Shown here one piece after another: positions 18,592-27,391 of a stretch of 40,446 nucleotides of DNA; positions within the stretch are counted from its first letter, which is position 1; every line of letters starts with the position of its first letter. This stretch comes from Pirellulales bacterium (lineage in GTDB: Bacteria; Planctomycetota; Planctomycetia; Pirellulales; UBA1268). The position numbers were made by a program, and so were the translations under genes. The notes below the pieces were generated by a model that saw nothing but the letters and a program-made list of their open reading frames with translations, did no database searches and had not been told where the DNA came from. The stretch covers positions 1-40,446 of the forward strand of contig JAFMIU010000024.1 in assembly GCA_017853835.1 (NCBI GenBank), read 5' to 3'.

Positions 18592-20016
18592 TCACCGACC
18601 GCCGCCATCCGCCTTCGGACGGTAGATCTCGGTCGCCACGCCAAAGTAGTTCTCGGCACTAAAGGCCATCGTCTCGCCGAGGGTGGGATGCGGATGGATC
18701 GACTCCATGAGGTCTCGGGCCGAACACCCCATCTCGATGGCGAGCACCCCCTCGGCGATGAGTTCACCCGCGCCGGGCCCCACGATACCGACACCAAGCA
18801 CGGTGTCGGTTTCAGGATCCACGAGCATCTTCGTGAGCCCATCGGTCCTGCCGAGGGCGTGGGCGCGACCGCTCGCCGCCCAGGGATACTTGCTCACCTC
18901 GACCGAGCGTCCCGCGGCCGTGGCTTCGTTCTCGGTGAGGCCGGCCCAGGCAATCTCCGGATCGGTGAACACGACGGCAGGAATCGCGCGCGGTGCGAAC
19001 ACAGCCGCCTCCCCGTGGAGCACCTCCACCGCCACCTTGCCCTGATGGCTGGCGCGGTGGGCGAGCATGGGCTCTCCGCACACATCACCGATGGCGAGGA
19101 TGTGGGGATCGGCCGTGCGCTGCTGGTCATCGACCTCCACGAACCCCTTGGCGTTGACGACGACTTTGGTGGTTTCCAGGCCGAGGTTGTCGGAGTTGGG
19201 CCGACGTCCCACCGCCACCAACACCCTGGAAAACTCGCGGGTCGTCTGCCCATCAGCCGCTTCGAAGGTCACGCGGACCGCGTTCTTCGCCTCTTCGAGC
19301 TTCACGACCTTCGTGCGCAGCATGATCGACTCGAAGAGCCCCTCGAGCCGCTTTTGAAGGGGTTTCACGAGGTCGCGGTCGGCTCCCGGCAGGAGCGTGT
19401 CGGTGAGTTCCACCACCGACACCTTCGAGCCGAGTTCGGCATACACCGTGCCCATCTCCAGGCCGATGTAGCCGCCGCCCACCACGAGCAGGGATTCCGG
19501 CACGTCGGCCAGTTCGAGCGCCCCGGTGGAATCCATCACGCGAGGACTTCCGATGTCGAACGCGGGAATGCGGGCCGGGCGTGATCCGCTCGCCAGGATG
19601 CAGTGGTCGAACGTGATCCTTTGGCGATCGCCGCCTCCGGCAGGGCTCACCTCGAGCGTCGTGCTGTTCACGAATCGAGCCGCCCCGCTCACCATGGTCA
19701 CGTTTCGGCGGCGGGCGAGCTGCGACAGTCCTCCCGTGAGGGCTCCGATCACCTTGTCTTTCCGGGCGCGAAGCGCGGCAACGTCGATCGACGGCTTGTC
19801 GAAGCGGATGCCCCACTCTTCCATCTCGCGGGATTCCGACAGGACCCGTCCGACGTGCAGCAGGGCCTTCGATGGGATGCATCCGCGCAAGAGGCAGGTT
19901 CCCCCAAGCCGTTCATCACGTTCCACGAGCGCCACCTGCATGCCCAGGTCGGCTGCGAGAAATGCGGCGGCGTATCCGCCTGGTCCACCGCCGAGCACCA
20001 CCACGGGAACGTGCAT
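18592..20016 (-). CDS. lpdA: dihydrolipoyl dehydrogenase (E3), copy 2
   Basis: 474 residues. The FAD motif is GGGPGGYAAA, the redox disulfide C41-LLRG-C46 in GGTCLLRGCIPSK, the NAD fold [20 protein letters not shown], and the C-terminal catalytic segment HPHPTLGE. The frame opens at 20031, but ATGAGGAGGATGGTGATG contains its own AGGAGG; that motif is best spaced, six bases, from the ATG at 20016, which also starts exactly where the family does. It is first in the minus-strand string before aceE, so it probably serves pyruvate dehydrogenase. It differs clearly from the other E3 (C-LLRG-C against C-LRVG-C), so the two are not recent duplicates. Confidence 0.94.
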   Translation of the reverse strand: MHVPVVVLGGGPGGYAAAFLAADLGMQVALVERDERLGGTCLLRGCIPSKALLHVGRVLSESREMEEWGIRFDKPSIDVAALRARKDKVIGALTGGLSQLARRRNVTMVSGAARFVNSTTLEVSPAGGGDRQRITFDHCILASGSRPARIPAFDIGSPRVMDSTGALELADVPESLLVVGGGYIGLEMGTVYAELGSKVSVVELTDTLLPGADRDLVKPLQKRLEGLFESIMLRTKVVKLEEAKNAVRVTFEAADGQTTREFSRVLVAVGRRPNSDNLGLETTKVVVNAKGFVEVDDQQRTADPHILAIGDVCGEPMLAHRASHQGKVAVEVLHGEAAVFAPRAIPAVVFTDPEIAWAGLTENEATAAGRSVEVSKYPWAASGRAHALGRTDGLTKMLVDPETDTVLGVGIVGPGAGELIAEGVLAIEMGCSARDLMESIHPHPTLGETMAFSAENYFGVATEIYRPKADGGGR

Positions 20017-20022
20017 CACCAT

Positions 20023-20028
20023 CCTCCT
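20023..20028 (-). promoter_or_regulatory. ribosome binding site that fixes the E3 start
   Basis: AGGAGG on the minus strand lies inside the longer open frame, six bases before the ATG at 20016. Using the ATG at 20031 would place the motif after the start codon. Confidence 0.75.
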
Positions 20029-20109
20029 CATGCAGGCAGGCCCGGCCGGAAACAGGGACGGCTCGGGGCCTCCGGGGTCTGGCTGGAGATCGCCCGGAAA
20101 AGCCAGGTT

Positions 20110-20138
20110 GTTGTAGTTTCGGCGTGTCGATCGTTCAA
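20110..20138 (-). promoter_or_regulatory. possible sigma70-type promoter of the PDH/OGDH gene string
   Basis: On the minus strand TTGAAC (20138-20133) and TACAAC (20115-20110) are separated by 17 bases. Each box matches its consensus at four of six positions. The predicted start near 20103 would give a leader of about 87 bases before the E3 gene. Matches this weak arise by chance, so it is only a candidate. Confidence 0.35.
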
Positions 20139-20297
20139 GAAAGCCCTGCCGTGGAGCACCGGATCGCTCGACCAGCCCCTCGGCTGCAGGCAGGTCTCGA
20201 CGCAGCCGAATCGTCCCACGGATCTCGGTGTGGCTGGCGCGACGGGAGCGTTAGACTTCCTCCGGAGCACGGGACTCACTGAATCCTGCACTCCCAC

Positions 20298-20379
20298 GCG
20301 AGAGTGGCGAAACTGGCAGACGCGCTGGATTTAGGTTCCAGTGCCGAAAGGCGTGCGGGTTCGACTCCCGCCTCTCGCA
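20298..20379 (+). tRNA. tRNA-Leu(UAG)
   Basis: A full 82-base tRNA. The acceptor GCGAGAG (20298-20304) pairs with CTCTCGC (20372-20378), with discriminator A at 20379. The anticodon arm is CTGGA-TTTAGGT-TCCAG, anticodon TAG. A long variable arm (TGCCGAAAGGCG) fits a class II leucine tRNA. The T arm is GCGGG-TTCGACT-CCCGC at 20355-20371. CCA is not encoded. Its 3' end lies eight bases from the stop of the converging gene at 20388. Confidence 0.95.
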
Positions 20380-20387
20380 GTCGAGCA

Positions 20388-21245
20388 TCAACGGGCCTGC
20401 TGACGCAGACGGGCCGATTCCTGTCGCGGATCGAAGGCCACGCGTGGAACCGCCTTCTTGGCCGGGGCCACGACTCCGCGTTCATGGGCCACGGGCTGCA
20501 CCCGCTGGCTGGGTGTGCGACCCGCCGACGACGCGGTGCCGACGACTGGAATCGGACGACGCATCGGGCGGGCGGCGGAATCGTCGAAGAGGTCGGTGTC
20601 TTCGGGACGGGGCCGAGCAGGCGCCGCCTCGGCAGGCCGATCATCGCGAGGGGTTGCCGCAGGCTCGGTGGGAACGGGTGCGACAGGCTCGTCCAACGGC
20701 ATGACGCGAGGCTCCCGCGCCGCGTCGGATTCCATGGGCGCGGCCGGCTCGATGCCAGCGGCCTCATCGCCGCCCTGTGGAAAGTCGGGTTCGGGAAGCG
20801 GCGCGGCCGGGGGAGCAAACGATTCCTCGTCGGCGCCGGGCACTGCCGACCTCGGTGGCTTGGCGGGCGTCGCCGCATCCTGAAAGGAAGCCGGAACAAC
20901 ACCTTCACCAGGCCAACGCCGCCACTGCGTTCCGTAGTAGCCAAACGTCGTGGGACGAACGGGACACGATGGTGAGCAATGGCCATCCCGACAATCACGG
21001 TGATGGCTGTGCTTGCTGCAGCCGGCGGGGCCGCAATCGCGACAGCCGCCAGCCGGCTGAACGGCGTGGTCCACCACCGTCCTCGACGCGGCGGTTTTCT
21101 TCGGGGATGCCGGCTGGCGCGGAGCCGGTGAGGCCGCCTGCACCATTGCCGCCGATCCGATGGCCAACACGGGAATCGCGCGGGCAAGCCGGGCGAGCAC
21201 CGAACCTCCCGCCGTGCGGCGGGCCGAAGGGGTGGTCGTGGTCAT
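20388..21245 (-). CDS. secreted His/Cys-rich protein with FGYY-x3-WRRWPG motif
   Basis: 285 residues. The start at 21245 follows GAGG nine bases upstream; the frame is open 34 codons further but without a signal-like start. Residues 17-37 are a signal-type hydrophobic stretch (LARLARAIPVLAIGSAAMV) ending in QAA. Residues 68-94 hold six cysteines and several histidines (GGCRDCGPAGCSKHSHH and onward), which could bind metal or form disulfides. FGYYGTQWRRWPG follows at 101-113, a motif I recall from planctomycete secreted proteins of unknown function. The rest is Pro/Ala/Glu-rich and likely disordered. No enzyme fold is seen. It is divergent from the large TPR gene. Confidence 0.75.
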   Translation of the reverse strand: MTTTTPSARRTAGGSVLARLARAIPVLAIGSAAMVQAASPAPRQPASPKKTAASRTVVDHAVQPAGGCRDCGPAGCSKHSHHRDCRDGHCSPSCPVRPTTFGYYGTQWRRWPGEGVVPASFQDAATPAKPPRSAVPGADEESFAPPAAPLPEPDFPQGGDEAAGIEPAAPMESDAAREPRVMPLDEPVAPVPTEPAATPRDDRPAEAAPARPRPEDTDLFDDSAARPMRRPIPVVGTASSAGRTPSQRVQPVAHERGVVAPAKKAVPRVAFDPRQESARLRQQAR

Positions 21246-21499
21246 CGAAACGGTCCTCGAACGGGAATGGGTCGGGTCAGCGGTTGGCCGCGGGACCGCA
21301 GGGTCCTCCCACGCGGCACGATCGGCGTTATCGCTACTATCGGCCACCCATGCCCGGGACCTTTTGCCGAAACGGAAAAATCAGCCTGATCCGCAGGAGA
21401 TCGCCTCGTGGCATGCCCTTCGGCGGCTGGTAGACTCTGGTTTTCTCGCCTGGTCAGCCATTCCTCCGGCTCCTGTGCCGGCCCAGAGATCGTGTAGTC

Positions 21500-24400
21500 G
21501 TGAAACGGATCAACGTCAAGTTTCTCCTGATTCTCATCGCCGTCGTCGTCGTGGGGGGAGCCAGTCTGTTTTTCCTGCGGCGGTGGCAGGTGTCCCGCAA
21601 CGCCGGCAGTTACGCCAAGCTGGCCAAGGAGCGGCTCGCCGAGGGGAAAACGGCCGAGGCGATGAACCTCTACAGTCGATACGTCGGCCTGCGGCCGGAC
21701 GATCACGAAGCCTATGCCGAGTTTGCCCGTCTCATGCTCGGACGAGCGGAGGCCCCTGACGCCACACGCAACGATCTCGCCCGCGCCTACCAGACTTTGG
21801 AAACGGCAGTTCGGCGAAGCCCCAACGACGACGACCTTCGCCGGACGCTGGCGGAGTTTCAGTTGAAGGTTGGCCGGTCGATCGACGCCAAGGAGCATCT
21901 CGATGTTTTGCGGCAGCGCCTGGAGTCGGGCGAGCTCAAAGACAACACCCGCCCCACCCTCGGGAGCGAGGACGAGAAGGACAAGCGGCCGCCGATCGAC
22001 GCCAACCTGATCGATCTCCTCACCGCTCGCTCGCTCCTCGCCTCGAATGAATACGAGCAGGCTGCCGAGGTCGTCGCCACCATGGTCGACTTCGATCTGG
22101 CCAGTCGCATGTTCACCGATTCGACCGCTCGGGAGAAGCCGGCTCCGACCGAGGCCTACCTCCTCCTCGCGGCCGTGCTCGACGACAAGTTGAGTGATCA
22201 GGCGGCGGCGACACGCGTGCTCGAACGGCTCGTGACCGTTCAGCCCAACGACATCCAGGCATGGCTTGCCCGCAGCAGCTGGCACCGACAACGGGGCGAC
22301 CTCGAGGCCGCCGATGCCGACATCAAGAAAGCCGTGGAGATCAACCCCGACGATATCAACGCCGTCTTCGCGGCGTTCGAGGTCGCCCTGGCCCGCCGTG
22401 ATCTCGACGCGGCGCAGGCACTCGCCGAGAAGGGTCGAGCGATCGACGCGTACGACGAGCGGGTCTATCGCGGCCTTGCCTCGATCGCCCTCCAACGAAA
22501 CGATCCCGCCACCGCGGAAGAGGTGCTCCTCGACGGTGTCAGCCGACTCCCCGGCAAGGCTGGGCTGCTCCTCATGCTCGCCGACACGCTCCTGCAGCAG
22601 AACAAGCTCGATGAGGTGGAGCAGGCCCTCGGCCGAATCAAGGACCTCTACGGGGAATCGAGCCCGGCGGTGGGCCTTCTCGAAGGCCGACTTCTCGTGG
22701 CCCGTGGAAAATGGGCCGACGCCAAGATGAAGCTCGAGGTGGTCCGGCCTCAGGTCTCGTCGTCGCCTGATCTCGTGCGACAGGTCGATCTCTACCTCGG
22801 ACAATGCCACGCGCAGCTCGACGAGTATGACGCCCAGCTCGACGTCAACCAGCGAATCCTCACGACCGACCCCACCTCGCTCGCGGCGAGAGTGGGCGCC
22901 GCGGCGGCCATGGCGGCGGCCGGCAAGTCGGAAGAGGCTCTCGAACAGTACGAACGAATCGCAGCGGCCATCCCGCCCGATCGGCTCCCATCCGTTCCGC
23001 AGGTGTGGTATCCGCTCCTTCAGCTCCGCATTCAACAGCAGCTGCAGCGTCCACTGAGCGATCGCGACTGGAGCGTTGCCGACAGCCTGCTGGAAATGCT
23101 GGCGGAATCCCCCGACGTCACTCCGGTGCAGCTCTCCCTGCTGCGGGCCGAACTGCTCTCCCGCAAGGAGGAGTTTGACGCGGCTCGCGAGGTGCTCGAA
23201 AAGGCCGCGGACCTCGACCCAAGCCCTCATGTGTGGTCGGCCCTTGTGTCGCTGGCGCTGCGGAGCGGTGACGCGGCGGGAGCAACGGCCGTTGTCGCGC
23301 GGATTCCCGCCGAGGTGGCAGGCTCCGCTCCGGTGCTCACCACCCGCGCCCAGCTTGCTGCCCAACAGGGCGAAGCGGGCAAGGCGGAACTGGCCGCCAT
23401 CGAAACACTCGCGGGCAAGCTCCCCGAGAAAAAAGAAGCCGCCAACGTGCTCTCCACCCTCGCCGGTCTCTCCATTGCCGCCGGTGATGCCGCCTCGGCT
23501 GAACGGATCTATCGCGAGGTGGCCCGACTGATGCCGCAAGACATCCGCGCCCGTGAGGCGATTCTCGAACTCGTCATCAATCGAGGCGACGTCGAGGAGT
23601 CCAAAAAAGCTGCTGCGGACGTCGCCGAGGTGGCCGGGGGGTCATCGGCACGATCTCGCGTGGCCGAGGCCGCCATCAAAATCTTCGAGGTGCGGCAGTC
23701 GCAGGCGAAGCGTCAGAAGGAAGCCGGTGACGATGTGTCGCTGACCGCCGAAGAAAAGCGTTCGCTCGATGAGGCTCGCAATCTGCTGATCGAAGCGGAG
23801 AACGACCGGCCTCGCTGGGGCCAGATCCAGTCGCTCTTTGCCGAAGTGGACTCCATCCGCGGCGATGCCTCGGCGGCTGCGAGCCGGCTGAAGAAGGCGG
23901 TGGAGCTCGGTCCTGCCAATCCGGCCACGATCCGACGTCTCGTGGCCCTCCTCTACACCCTCAACCGCCTGGACGAGGCCCAGGAAGCGATCGCCCTGCT
24001 CGGAGCGGCGGGCACCGTCGGTACCGATCGCATCGCCGCTGAAAAGGAACTTCAGGCAGGCAACGTCGACAAGGCGGTGGAACTTGCCGAAGCGAGCATC
24101 ACGGCTGATTCCACGAAGGCCGACGACCTGCTCTGGCTCGGACAGATCATGGGCCGGGCCGGGAAGCCGGATCGGGCAGGGACGGCTCTTGAACGGGCGG
24201 CTGAACTCGCCCCCGATCGGACCGACGTATGGCTTGCCCTCTTCTCGCATCAGGTCAGCATGGGCATGAAGACGCAGGCGGAGCGGTCGCTCGACAAGGC
24301 GACCGACCTCATGACGGCGCCGCAGAAGCAACTGGCACGTTCGCAGGGTCTGGAAATGCTCGGCCGGCTCGAAGACGCCGAGACCGCGATCCGCGAGGCG

Positions 24401-25903
24401 GTGGCCATCAGCGACGGAAGCCTCGACTCCTACCACGCGCTGGCCGCCTTTCTGGTGCGTCGCGGCAAGATCGCGCCTGCCAACGAGGCCATCGCCACGA
24501 TTCTCGATTCCACCGACACGTCCAAGGCGGCGAAGGCGGAGAAGGCCTGGGCTCGCCGGCTGAAGGCCGAACTCATCGCGGAGAGGGGCAACTACCGCGA
24601 AATGGAGCAGGCGATGGATCTGCTCGAAAAGAACGTCGACGAGAAGGGGCAAATGCCCATCGACGACGTGTTGCTGCAGGTCAAGCTCCTCACCAGTCGC
24701 CCGGAGCCCTCGAGCTGGAAGCGAGCCATCAAGGTGATGGATTCCCTCGCCAAGCGTCAGCCGCTGAACATGGGCCAACGGATCATCCTCGCCCAGCTCC
24801 ACGAAAAGGTCGGCGAATGGACCACCTGTCGCGATGAACTGGTCGCCGTGACGGCCACGCCGAGCGTGCCCCCTGCCTACGTCGCGATGCTTGTCGAGAA
24901 ACTCATCGATCACGGCGAAACCACCACCGCCCGGCAGTGGCTCAATCGTCTTGAAAAGCTTCCCAATGCTGCGAATCAGGCCATTCTCGTGGCGCTCGAG
25001 GCGAAGCTCGCCATCGCCGACAACGACCGCAAGCTGGCCGCCGAGGCGGCCCGCAAACTCATGCCGGGAGACCTCGTGTCGGGAAGCGACCCGAGTCAGT
25101 TGGCCGCGGTCGCCAAACTGATGGAAGAACTCAACTTCCCCAAGGCTGCCGACAAGGTGCTCCTGCAGTGTGCCGAAATGTCCCCCGACGGCGTCCTGGC
25201 CCGAGCCGAGTTCCTGGGACGGCAGCAGCGTCCGCAAGAGGGGCTCGACCTCCTCGAATCGCGATGGGATTCGCTCTCGCTCGAACGGCTGATGGGCACG
25301 GCGGTGCAGATCGTGCGGGTGCAGGACGATCCCATCGAATGGTCCGCCCGCATCGAACCGTGGTTTGCGAAGGCCAAGCGGCTCGACCCAGGCTCGATCG
25401 TGCTGGAACTCCTCGACGCCGAGCGACTGGCGCTGGAGAACCGTGCCGGCGACGCGGAGAAGCTCTACCGCATGCTTCTGGCCAAGAGCGATCTCGAGCC
25501 ATCCCAACGGGCGATCGTGTCCAACAACCTCGCATTCCACCTGGCAAAGGCCTCGTCCGTCGCGGAAGCCACGACCCTGATCGAGGCGGCCATCGCAGAG
25601 CTCGGCCCCCTGCCCGACCTGCTCGACACACGAGGCCTGATTCGCTTGGCAGCGGGTGACAAGGCAGGCGCGGTCGCCGACTTCACCGAGTCGGTCCTCC
25701 AGCCCAGCGACGTGAAGTTTCTCCATCTCGCCTCGGCGCAGCTGGAAACCGGTGATCGTGCGGGCGCGCTCGAGTCGCTGGAGGCCGGACGGCGTCGAGG
25801 GCTGAAGATGTCCCGCCTGTCCCCCGACGATCGCAAGCGGCTGGCCACCGTCGAAACCGCGCTCGGCGTTCAGACGGAAACGTCTCCTGAGCCGCAGGGC
25901 TGA
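21500..25903 (+). CDS. large membrane-anchored TPR protein
   Basis: 1467 residues with a GTG start. A single N-terminal hydrophobic anchor (residues 4-26, VKFLLILIAVVVVGGASLFF) is followed by RR and an almost entirely helical region. TPR-like helix pairs occur throughout, for example AKERLAEGKTAEAMNLYSRYV near 42, AWLARSSWHRQRGDLEAADAD, and DDLLWLGQIMGRAGKPDRAG. The protein is therefore probably fixed in the cytoplasmic membrane with a long periplasmic solenoid for protein contacts. Planctomycetes carry many such giant TPR proteins; I cannot name a partner. PEP-CTERM-linked TPR proteins such as PrsT are a looser comparison, with no other PEP-CTERM gene nearby. The ribosome binding site is weak, but the signal-anchor position supports this start. 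Confidence 0.88.
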   Translation: MKRINVKFLLILIAVVVVGGASLFFLRRWQVSRNAGSYAKLAKERLAEGKTAEAMNLYSRYVGLRPDDHEAYAEFARLMLGRAEAPDATRNDLARAYQTLETAVRRSPNDDDLRRTLAEFQLKVGRSIDAKEHLDVLRQRLESGELKDNTRPTLGSEDEKDKRPPIDANLIDLLTARSLLASNEYEQAAEVVATMVDFDLASRMFTDSTAREKPAPTEAYLLLAAVLDDKLSDQAAATRVLERLVTVQPNDIQAWLARSSWHRQRGDLEAADADIKKAVEINPDDINAVFAAFEVALARRDLDAAQALAEKGRAIDAYDERVYRGLASIALQRNDPATAEEVLLDGVSRLPGKAGLLLMLADTLLQQNKLDEVEQALGRIKDLYGESSPAVGLLEGRLLVARGKWADAKMKLEVVRPQVSSSPDLVRQVDLYLGQCHAQLDEYDAQLDVNQRILTTDPTSLAARVGAAAAMAAAGKSEEALEQYERIAAAIPPDRLPSVPQVWYPLLQLRIQQQLQRPLSDRDWSVADSLLEMLAESPDVTPVQLSLLRAELLSRKEEFDAAREVLEKAADLDPSPHVWSALVSLALRSGDAAGATAVVARIPAEVAGSAPVLTTRAQLAAQQGEAGKAELAAIETLAGKLPEKKEAANVLSTLAGLSIAAGDAASAERIYREVARLMPQDIRAREAILELVINRGDVEESKKAAADVAEVAGGSSARSRVAEAAIKIFEVRQSQAKRQKEAGDDVSLTAEEKRSLDEARNLLIEAENDRPRWGQIQSLFAEVDSIRGDASAAASRLKKAVELGPANPATIRRLVALLYTLNRLDEAQEAIALLGAAGTVGTDRIAAEKELQAGNVDKAVELAEASITADSTKADDLLWLGQIMGRAGKPDRAGTALERAAELAPDRTDVWLALFSHQVSMGMKTQAERSLDKATDLMTAPQKQLARSQGLEMLGRLEDAETAIREAVAISDGSLDSYHALAAFLVRRGKIAPANEAIATILDSTDTSKAAKAEKAWARRLKAELIAERGNYREMEQAMDLLEKNVDEKGQMPIDDVLLQVKLLTSRPEPSSWKRAIKVMDSLAKRQPLNMGQRIILAQLHEKVGEWTTCRDELVAVTATPSVPPAYVAMLVEKLIDHGETTTARQWLNRLEKLPNAANQAILVALEAKLAIADNDRKLAAEAARKLMPGDLVSGSDPSQLAAVAKLMEELNFPKAADKVLLQCAEMSPDGVLARAEFLGRQQRPQEGLDLLESRWDSLSLERLMGTAVQIVRVQDDPIEWSARIEPWFAKAKRLDPGSIVLELLDAERLALENRAGDAEKLYRMLLAKSDLEPSQRAIVSNNLAFHLAKASSVAEATTLIEAAIAELGPLPDLLDTRGLIRLAAGDKAGAVADFTESVLQPSDVKFLHLASAQLETGDRAGALESLEAGRRRGLKMSRLSPDDRKRLATVETALGVQTETSPEPQG

Positions 25904-25920
25904 TACCCAGGAACCGTAAC

Positions 25921-25950
25921 CCTCTGAGCGGTCTGTCGGCCGCTCGGAGG
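25921..25950. terminator. 11-bp hairpin between converging TPR genes
   Basis: CCTCTGAGCGG (25921-25931) pairs with CCGCTCGGAGG (25940-25950) over an eight-base loop, with one T-G wobble on the plus strand. No T tract follows on either strand, so it is not a classical intrinsic terminator, but its place 17 bases after the large TPR gene and 43 before the end of the opposing gene suggests a bidirectional stop or mRNA end protection. Confidence 0.5.
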
Positions 25951-25993
25951 AGCCTTGCGTGACTCGTCCGGCAAGGCTTGCCCGTGGTCGTGC

Positions 25994-26305
25994 TTACCCC
26001 TGAAGCATTCGGGAGCGGGCGAGGGCATCCTCCGCCTCGGGAATCATGCCTGCTCGCATGCAGGCAACGCTCAAGGCGGTGAAGCTGAAGGGGTCGGATG
26101 GCTCGAGTTCGACCACCCGCCGCGCGTGCCGCACGGCCTCCGGATAGCGTTCCAGCCGGATGCACCAGGCCGAGAGGGCCGAGTGGGCGAGGGCGAAATC
26201 CGGCTCGTCGGCAACCAGGGCCTCCATGAGGGCGACGGCTCCCGCCAGGTCTCCCCCATCCTTCAGCTTCTCGGCGGCAGCGTAACGATCGTCGCGGGTA
26301 TCCAT
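25994..26305 (-). CDS. small TPR protein
   Basis: 103 residues. It consists of about three TPR helix pairs and little else: AAEKLKDGGDLAGAVALMEA, ALSAWCIRLERYPEAVRHAR and ALSVACMRAGMIPEAEDALA. It has no signal peptide, so it is probably a cytoplasmic adaptor. It converges on the large TPR gene and is divergent from lpxA. AGAGGG lies somewhat far (about 11 bases) from the ATG. The partner is unknown. Confidence 0.8.
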   Translation of the reverse strand: MDTRDDRYAAAEKLKDGGDLAGAVALMEALVADEPDFALAHSALSAWCIRLERYPEAVRHARRVVELEPSDPFSFTALSVACMRAGMIPEAEDALARSRMLQG

Positions 26306-26464
26306 CGCGTCATAACCCTCTGAAGGAAAGAACTATTGCCGGCTGTCGCAGCGATCGCGACCCTTTTGATGCGAGTATAGGGGCCCCGCGAAGTCTAGGA
26401 AGGCTGGAGCGGGACATGCACGGGGGAGAGCGGGTCAAACTCTGCGTTTTCAACCCAACTGGCA

Positions 26465-26494
26465 TTGAATCCGAAATCCCGACAAGCCGATAAA
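26465..26494 (+). promoter_or_regulatory. possible sigma70-type promoter of lpxA
   Basis: TTGAAT at 26465-26470 and GATAAA at 26489-26494 are 18 bases apart, each matching four of six consensus positions. The implied transcript start near 26501 lies downstream of the TTG at 26465 and upstream of the GTG at 26537, which agrees with the later start codon. Confidence 0.3.
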
Positions 26495-26536
26495 TCCGCG
26501 GTTGCTGCCATCGTCCTTCCAGCCGAAAGGCCCCTC

Positions 26537-27388
26537 GTGAGCATCCATCCACTGGCCGTCGTGAGTCCGGATGCACGCCTCGGTGCGGGCGTGACGGTCG
26601 GGGCCTTCGCCACCGTCGAAGACGACGTCCAACTCGGCGACTACTGCACCATCGCGACCGGCGCCGTCATCAAGTCGGGCGTCACGGCCGGCAGCCACAA
26701 CGAGTTCTGCGAGCACGCCGTCATTGGCGGAGCTCCTCAGCACACCGCACGTCCCGCCCAGACCGGCCGCGTCGTGATCGGGGATCACAACGTCTTCCGA
26801 GAACACGTCACGATTCACCGAGCGCTCAAGCCGGGAACGGCCACGGTCATTGGCGACCACAACTACGCCATGGCCAGTGCCCACTTTGGGCACGATGTGG
26901 TCATGGGCAGCAACTGCATCTGCGCCAATGGCGCGATGCTCGGCGGCCACGTGACGGTCGAGGACCGTGCCTTCGTCTCGGGCGCCGTGGCGGTTCACCA
27001 GTTCTGTCGGATCGGTCGGCTCGCCATGGTCGGCGGACACGCCCGTGTGGTGCAGGATGTGCCGCCCTACATGCTCGTGGACGGTCAGACCGGCTGCATC
27101 GTGGGGCTCAACGTCGTCGGCCTGCGTCGAAGCGGCCACACGAACGACGACATCGCCAATCTCAAGGCGGCCTATCGCACCGTGTATCGTCGGGGACTCC
27201 CGTGGCGCGAGGTGCTGGAATCGCTCCGCAGCGAGTTTGAAAGCGGCCCCGTCCAGCACCTGCACGACTTCCTGTCGGGCGGAACCCGTGGCTTCGCCCA
27301 GGAACGCCGGGTGCCGCCGTCGACGACGACGCTTCGCCTTCGCGTTCCGGAAGAGGATGCGCCCATCCTCCGGGCCAAGGCCGGCTGA
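26537..27388 (+). CDS. lpxA: acyl-ACP:UDP-N-acetylglucosamine O-acyltransferase
   Basis: 283 residues with a GTG start; AAGG lies six bases upstream, and the product then begins SIHPLAVVSPDARLG as the family does. A left-handed beta-helix of hexapeptide repeats fills residues 5-190 (GAGVTVGAFATVEDDVQLGD). The segment FREHVTIHRA and the histidines in ASAHFGHDV correspond to the active-site region of LpxA. The C-terminal helical domain contains GLRRSGHTNDDI. The enzyme adds the first 3-hydroxyacyl chain in lipid A synthesis. It is separate from lpxD, fabZ and lpxB, which usually cluster with it. Its stop is three bases from the stop of the converging regulator gene. Confidence 0.88.
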   Translation: MSIHPLAVVSPDARLGAGVTVGAFATVEDDVQLGDYCTIATGAVIKSGVTAGSHNEFCEHAVIGGAPQHTARPAQTGRVVIGDHNVFREHVTIHRALKPGTATVIGDHNYAMASAHFGHDVVMGSNCICANGAMLGGHVTVEDRAFVSGAVAVHQFCRIGRLAMVGGHARVVQDVPPYMLVDGQTGCIVGLNVVGLRRSGHTNDDIANLKAAYRTVYRRGLPWREVLESLRSEFESGPVQHLHDFLSGGTRGFAQERRVPPSTTTLRLRVPEEDAPILRAKAG

Positions 27389-27391
27389 GCG

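Noticed and set aside
21242..23539. A 765-codon frame opposite the large TPR gene
   Set aside because: Low-complexity, no domain, and the sense strand carries clear TPR helices.
26465..26536. TTG at 26465 as the lpxA start
   Set aside because: It coincides with the possible -35 box, lacks a ribosome binding site, and adds residues foreign to LpxA; the GTG at 26537 fits better.
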